DNA of 33,957 nucleotides from an archaeon (GTDB lineage: Archaea; Nanobdellota; Nanobdellia; SCGC-AAA011-G17; GW2011-AR17), in the NCBI GenBank assembly GCA_018656555.1, contig JABHZQ010000009.1, positions 1 to 33,957 on the forward strand. Reading direction: 5' to 3'. A program made the translations under genes and the position numbers. Every line of letters starts with the position of its first letter. The first letter of the stretch is position 1. The notes beneath the pieces were generated by a model that worked only from the letters and a program-made list of their open reading frames with translations, was not told where the DNA came from and searched no databases. Positions 30,645 to 33,957 of this stretch are shown piece by piece.

Positions 30645-31280
30645 TCATTTTACTACTTTTAGTAAAGCATCATAAAATTTATCAACATTCTTCCCTTTTG
30701 TAGCTGAAACTCCTACAACTTTGTACTGTGGGAAAGCTGATTCTATTTTTTTAATGTCGGACTTCTTTAAATCTATTTTGTTTCCTACTATAAGAACTGG
30801 AATGTCCCTAGCAGCAAGATTTCCAATAATTGTAATATTAACTTGGGAATAAGGATTCACAGTAGAATCCAAAACAACAACAACTGCATCCATATCATCC
30901 AGCCACTTAATAGCATCTATAACCCCTTTAGTTGCTTGTTTTGCTCTCTCTTTAGCATCCTTTTTATTCATCTTAAACTTTAAAAAATCCTCATAATCAA
31001 TCTTAGTAGCGATTCCAGGAGTATCAACAAGATTAAAGGACAACTCTTTTCCTTTTTTCTTAATCTTTATCTGATCTCTAATCTGAATCTCTCTAGTTTC
31101 ATGAGGAATAGCAGAAGCAGAACCCATCTCAATCTCTTCACCCAACCAATCTTTACACACCCTATTAGCCAAAGAGGTTTTCCCAGCATTAGGTGGACCA
31201 TAAAGTCCTAATTTTATCTCTTTTTTCTTACCAAATATCTTAGTAATACCCATCAGAAATTTCTTTAGTTTCTTTAACAT
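30645..31280 (-). CDS. Era-like small GTPase
   Basis: A 211-residue TRAFAC-class GTPase. G1 is GPPNAGKT at 28-35, G3 is DTPG at 86-89, G4 is NKID at 167-170 and G5 is SATKG at 192-196. There is a basic N-terminus (LKKLKKFLMGITKIFGKKK) but no KH domain, so it is not a canonical bacterial Era. It heads the operon with the DUF2073 and zinc-ribbon genes. The products may form one complex, with the GTPase as switch and the other two as adaptors (inference). A TATA-like box (complement of 31305-31313) and an inverted repeat precede the start. Confidence 0.9.
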   Translation of the reverse strand: MLKKLKKFLMGITKIFGKKKEIKLGLYGPPNAGKTSLANRVCKDWLGEEIEMGSASAIPHETREIQIRDQIKIKKKGKELSFNLVDTPGIATKIDYEDFLKFKMNKKDAKERAKQATKGVIDAIKWLDDMDAVVVVLDSTVNPYSQVNITIIGNLAARDIPVLIVGNKIDLKKSDIKKIESAFPQYKVVGVSATKGKNVDKFYDALLKVVK

Positions 31281-31318
31281 TTCAACCTATAAGATAATTA
31301 TAGGATTAATAAAGATTT
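31281..31318 (-). promoter_or_regulatory. GTPase operon promoter with inverted repeat
   Basis: The 38-nt gap holds a TATA-like ctttattaat (about 31304-31314 on the minus strand) and, between it and the start codon, perfect 7-bp arms cctataa (31286-31292) and ttatagg (31298-31304) around five bases. The symmetric site would overlap the region between the TATA box and transcript start, a typical position for archaeal repressors. Confidence 0.5.
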
Positions 31319-32251
31319 CTATGTTAAAATCTCTTCTTTGATTAGAACATCTAAATCTTGCTTTTCTCTACCAGAAACAATCATCTCTCCAATTAATCCA
31401 ATTGAAGTTACTTGAACTCCTAAAACAATCAATAAAACACTCAACAACATCATAGGCATGTGATGAGACATTGGTTCTCCAAAAGACCAAAGCCAATATA
31501 AGTAAAATCCTAAAATAGTACCCACAGAAGCAGCAACCAAACCAATAACACCAAAGAAATGTAATGGTCGATTATTATAAGTCATAAGATATTTTACAGT
31601 CATCAAATCTAAAAATCCCTTAAGTAATCTTTCAATCCCATATTTACTAACCCCATGTTTTCTTGGGTGATGTTTAACTTTAATCTCTCCAATTTTATAC
31701 CCCTTCCATTTAGCCAAAGCAGGAATATTCCTATGAAGTTCACCATATATTTCTATATTCTTTACAACCTCTTGCCTATAACACTTGAAACCACAATTCG
31801 AATCATGAATATTAACACCAGTCATATAAGAAGTCAACCAGTTAAATAGTTTTGAAGGTAATGTTTTACCCATGGGATCATGTCTTCTAAACTTCCAACC
31901 AGAAACCAAATCATAACCTTCTTTCATTTTCTTCAAGAAGTTCGGAATCTCTTTTGGATCATCTTGCAAATCTCCATCCATAGTAAACACATACTCTCCT
32001 TTGACTCTCTTGAAACCAACCTGTAAAGCATAAGCCTTTCCAAAGTTTGCTCTGAACTTAATTAATTTAACACACTTGTCTTTTTTCCTTAATTTCTTCA
32101 AAACAGAATAAGTTTTATCTCTAGAACCATCATCAATGAATAAAATCTCATATTTCAACTTATTCTTCTTCAAAACACCAGAAAGAACCTTATGTAACTC
32201 TTCAACATTCTTTTCTTCATCAAATACTGGAATTACAACTGAAACTAACAT
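31319..32251 (-). CDS. Polyprenyl-phosphate glycosyltransferase, family 2
   Basis: A 310-residue GT-A glycosyltransferase of the DPM1/GtrB type, moving a sugar from a nucleotide donor to dolichyl or undecaprenyl phosphate at the cytosolic membrane face. The N-terminal domain starts VSVVIPVFDEEKNV and has the metal-binding DGD at 92-94 in DGDLQDDP and the acceptor-loop HRNIPALAKWKGY. Two membrane helices (about 232-256 and 268-290) end the protein. It could feed N-glycosylation of surface proteins such as the sequon-rich LamG protein, though no AglB is in the window. A TATA-like ccttaaaaac (about 32272-32281, other strand) precedes the ATG. Confidence 0.92.
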   Translation of the reverse strand: MLVSVVIPVFDEEKNVEELHKVLSGVLKKNKLKYEILFIDDGSRDKTYSVLKKLRKKDKCVKLIKFRANFGKAYALQVGFKRVKGEYVFTMDGDLQDDPKEIPNFLKKMKEGYDLVSGWKFRRHDPMGKTLPSKLFNWLTSYMTGVNIHDSNCGFKCYRQEVVKNIEIYGELHRNIPALAKWKGYKIGEIKVKHHPRKHGVSKYGIERLLKGFLDLMTVKYLMTYNNRPLHFFGVIGLVAASVGTILGFYLYWLWSFGEPMSHHMPMMLLSVLLIVLGVQVTSIGLIGEMIVSGREKQDLDVLIKEEILT

Positions 32252-32315
32252 GTTAACGACTTTTAACTTGAAGTTTTTAAGGTTTATGACTTCTCTAAAG
32301 AATTATTTATAAAAC

Positions 32316-33452
32316 TTACCCCTTATTGGGGAAATTCAACCAACCACCTTGAGAATATAAGCCATTACTAACTAAACTAATACGTGATTTATCAGTCACT
32401 TGACCAATTACTTGTCCTTCAATATCTTCATATCTCTCCAAGACTTGCATTACTCCTAAAGGATTAGGAGTTATCACAATAAAACCTTGTCCCATATTCC
32501 AAGTTTGATAAGCCATTTTATCTGAAACATCTCCTTCTTGTTGAAAATAAGACATAGCTCTAGCTGGATCAAATAAATTATCCATTGTTGCACCCAATCC
32601 AGGTCCCCCAAGTACTCTTTGTAACTTACCAACTAATCCTCCACCAGTAACATGTACAAAACCATGAACATCGATTTCTCCTTCTTCTTCAAACCTACCA
32701 CACATATCCAAAGTAGCTCTTGTATAAATTTTTGAAGGAGTCAATACTCTCTCTCCTAAAGAAACACCTTCTAGATTAACATTATGCCAATCATCTCCAT
32801 GAACATCAGTAGCTATTTTCCTAACTAAAGATAAACCATTAGATCTAAAACCCCCTTCTTTCAATCCAACCAAATAATCTCCAGGTTGTATCTCTCTTCC
32901 AGTAAACAGCCTATTTACATCAGCAACCCATAGAGCAGCTGCAGCCCAATTAGCATTAAAAGGACCATACCCACCAACCCTCATTCCAATTTCAGCAGTC
33001 TCTCCATCTATAACTGCAACTTGAGCAAGATCAGCAGCTTCTACATATCCTCTTGCTAATTGTTTTACATGTTCAGCAAAAGGTTCACCTACCTCATCCT
33101 TAAGTCTATTAACATCTAAAACAGAACCAACAGCAAAAGGTTCAGCACCCAGTACAATAGCGTCCTCTACAGCCATTGCAATTAAATCATGAGCAATTGT
33201 AGTATAATCTCCAATCCTTTCTGCCACTTCAATTTTAGTTCCAATACCATCCAAAGCCATTCCTATCCTTGTACCTAATGGTAAATTAGAAACCTCAAAA
33301 CCTCTAGCACCAGAAAAAGAATCTTTTGCAACTTGAATCTCACCAAATCTTCCAGCTCTATTTTGCCAAGTTAACTTAGAAGCAGCATACAACATTTTAG
33401 AAACTTCATCACCTAGTGCAACATCCACTCCAGCATCATCATAGTCTGTCAT
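32316..33452 (-). CDS. purM: Phosphoribosylformylglycinamidine cyclo-ligase (AIR synthetase)
   Basis: A 378-residue PurM-family ATP-dependent enzyme closing the imidazole ring in de novo purine synthesis (FGAM to AIR). Family features: DYDDAGVDVALGDE at the start, FGEI, GTKIEVAERIGDYTTIAHDLIAM, then VEDAIVLGAEP, GGFRSNGLSLVR, HVTGGGLVGKLQRV and WNMGQGFIV near the end. The length suits PurM and is somewhat longer than E. coli PurM. Its start is two bases after the PCNA stop, so the two are almost surely one transcript. No other pur gene is in the window. Arg exceeds Lys (19 to 13), unlike most neighbours. PurM relatives (ThiL, HypE, SelD) were considered but the C-terminal NMG motif fits PurM. 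Confidence 0.9.
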   Translation of the reverse strand: MTDYDDAGVDVALGDEVSKMLYAASKLTWQNRAGRFGEIQVAKDSFSGARGFEVSNLPLGTRIGMALDGIGTKIEVAERIGDYTTIAHDLIAMAVEDAIVLGAEPFAVGSVLDVNRLKDEVGEPFAEHVKQLARGYVEAADLAQVAVIDGETAEIGMRVGGYGPFNANWAAAALWVADVNRLFTGREIQPGDYLVGLKEGGFRSNGLSLVRKIATDVHGDDWHNVNLEGVSLGERVLTPSKIYTRATLDMCGRFEEEGEIDVHGFVHVTGGGLVGKLQRVLGGPGLGATMDNLFDPARAMSYFQQEGDVSDKMAYQTWNMGQGFIVITPNPLGVMQVLERYEDIEGQVIGQVTDKSRISLVSNGLYSQGGWLNFPNKG

Positions 33453-33454
33453 TC

Positions 33455-33957
33455 TTAATCATTACTTACTCTAGGCGCCAGTATAAAAGCTAATCTTAAC
33501 TTATCCAACAATTTATACTCTGCTCTTAAAGGATAATCATTTCCAAATTCCAAAGAAACAGAATCAGCCAACTTAGAAGCTTTAGAAACTTTCTTCAAAT
33601 ACTCAATTGAATATTTTGAACTTGCCTCTTCCTCAGAAATAATAACAGTCTCTTCAGAAGGTAAGATTTCAACTTCAGCATCTCTCATATTAGATTCTGA
33701 TTTTACTAACAACTTTTCAGCACTTGCAACAAGAGCAACACTCTCAGCAACAATACCCATATCTTCAATAGCATCATCAAACTTTGAAGAAGACATTGAA
33801 ATTTTTGATGCAAAGGTCAAATTAGGTAACTTTTGTTCTGATTCTTCAATATTAATTAAAGGAATATTAAACTGCCTTGCAGATGTTCCTCTCAAAGAAA
33901 TATTTAATCTATTCTTATCCTCATCAAGATTCAAAGTAACAGTATCTGTAGGCTTAG
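33455..33957 (-). CDS. pcn: DNA sliding clamp PCNA, 3' part
   Basis: The last 167 codons of a PCNA gene, cut off by the right edge of the window. The frame runs to the edge without a true start; the TTG at 33934 is internal. The sequence covers the second half of the first domain onward: LNLDEDKNRLNISLRGTS, the interdomain region, SASEKLLVKSESNMRDAEVE-like strands (here VASAEKLLVKSES), and the closing PLRAEYKLLDKLRLAFILAPRV, typical of archaeal PCNA C-termini. The trimeric ring tethers DNA polymerase, ligase and nucleases to DNA. It is followed after two bases by purM. Confidence 0.92.
   Translation of the reverse strand, partial: KPTDTVTLNLDEDKNRLNISLRGTSARQFNIPLINIEESEQKLPNLTFASKISMSSSKFDDAIEDMGIVAESVALVASAEKLLVKSESNMRDAEVEILPSEETVIISEEEASSKYSIEYLKKVSKASKLADSVSLEFGNDYPLRAEYKLLDKLRLAFILAPRVSND

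Noticed and set aside
1-33957. tRNA, rRNA, CRISPR array, insertion sequence or integrase.
   Set aside because: No gap is long enough for rRNA, no cloverleaf-like G+C-rich island or regularly spaced repeat was seen between genes, and no transposase or recombinase motif occurs in any frame I examined.

Overview
The window reads as chromosomal DNA of an archaeon with a very A+T-rich, tightly packed genome. The archaeal assignment rests on ribosomal protein S17e, Alba, PCNA, a class I lysyl-tRNA synthetase, a THUMP/Trm11-type tRNA methyltransferase, an AbrB-PhoU regulator and a GTPase/DUF2073/zinc-ribbon gene trio. Most genes carry a TATA-like box about 24-30 nt before the start codon and no leader, the usual pattern of leaderless archaeal transcription. 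The style of the surface proteins and the many small lineage-specific genes suggest a DPANN lineage of the Woesearchaeota/Pacearchaeota type. That placement is inference; no rRNA gene is present. I see no tRNA, rRNA, CRISPR array, insertion sequence or integrase, and no gene-free stretch longer than 300 bases.

Layout. 1-2112: a partial minus-strand gene diverges from pyrG (CTP synthase), which is translationally coupled to a small membrane protein whose 3' end overlaps lysS antisense. 2050-8505 (minus): lysS, a 1531-residue LamG surface protein with a 1.2-kb internal tandem duplication, and a 98-residue HTH protein overlapping the surface gene. Between the HTH gene and a divergent CBS/zinc-ribbon gene lie two matching 17-bp perfect palindromes, the clearest operator-like signal in the window. 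9196-11996 (plus): two small paralogous unknown proteins, an M29 aminopeptidase and a HAD-like protein, each with its own promoter. 11986-15166 (minus): TldE, TldD and an unknown protein. 15306-18396: a small winged-helix protein, a Kef-type antiporter, Alba, S17e and an unknown protein.

18428-21626 (minus): a THUMP RNA methyltransferase overlapping a peptidoglycan-recognition/amidase gene with an N-terminal twin-arginine segment, then an acidic membrane-anchored surface protein. 21765-23023 (minus): a PIN-domain protein coupled to an unknown helical protein, divergent from an AbrB-PhoU regulator. 24080-29509: an unknown protein, a 2-hydroxyacid dehydrogenase-like protein without its usual Arg and Glu, an APH-fold protein without its catalytic Asp, a Rad3/DinG-type Fe-S helicase and a Nudix protein with an altered box. 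29551-33957 (minus): a small membrane protein, the zinc-ribbon/DUF2073/Era-like GTPase operon, a polyprenyl-phosphate glycosyltransferase, purM, and the 3' part of the PCNA gene.

Together these are housekeeping functions (nucleotide synthesis, translation, replication, chromatin, protein turnover) mixed with cell-surface genes and poorly understood regulators. The best leads for undescribed biology are the HTH/LamG/CBS intergenic operator pair, the apparently intact amidase in an organism not expected to have peptidoglycan, the GTPase trio, the PIN pair, and several enzyme-fold proteins with altered catalytic residues.
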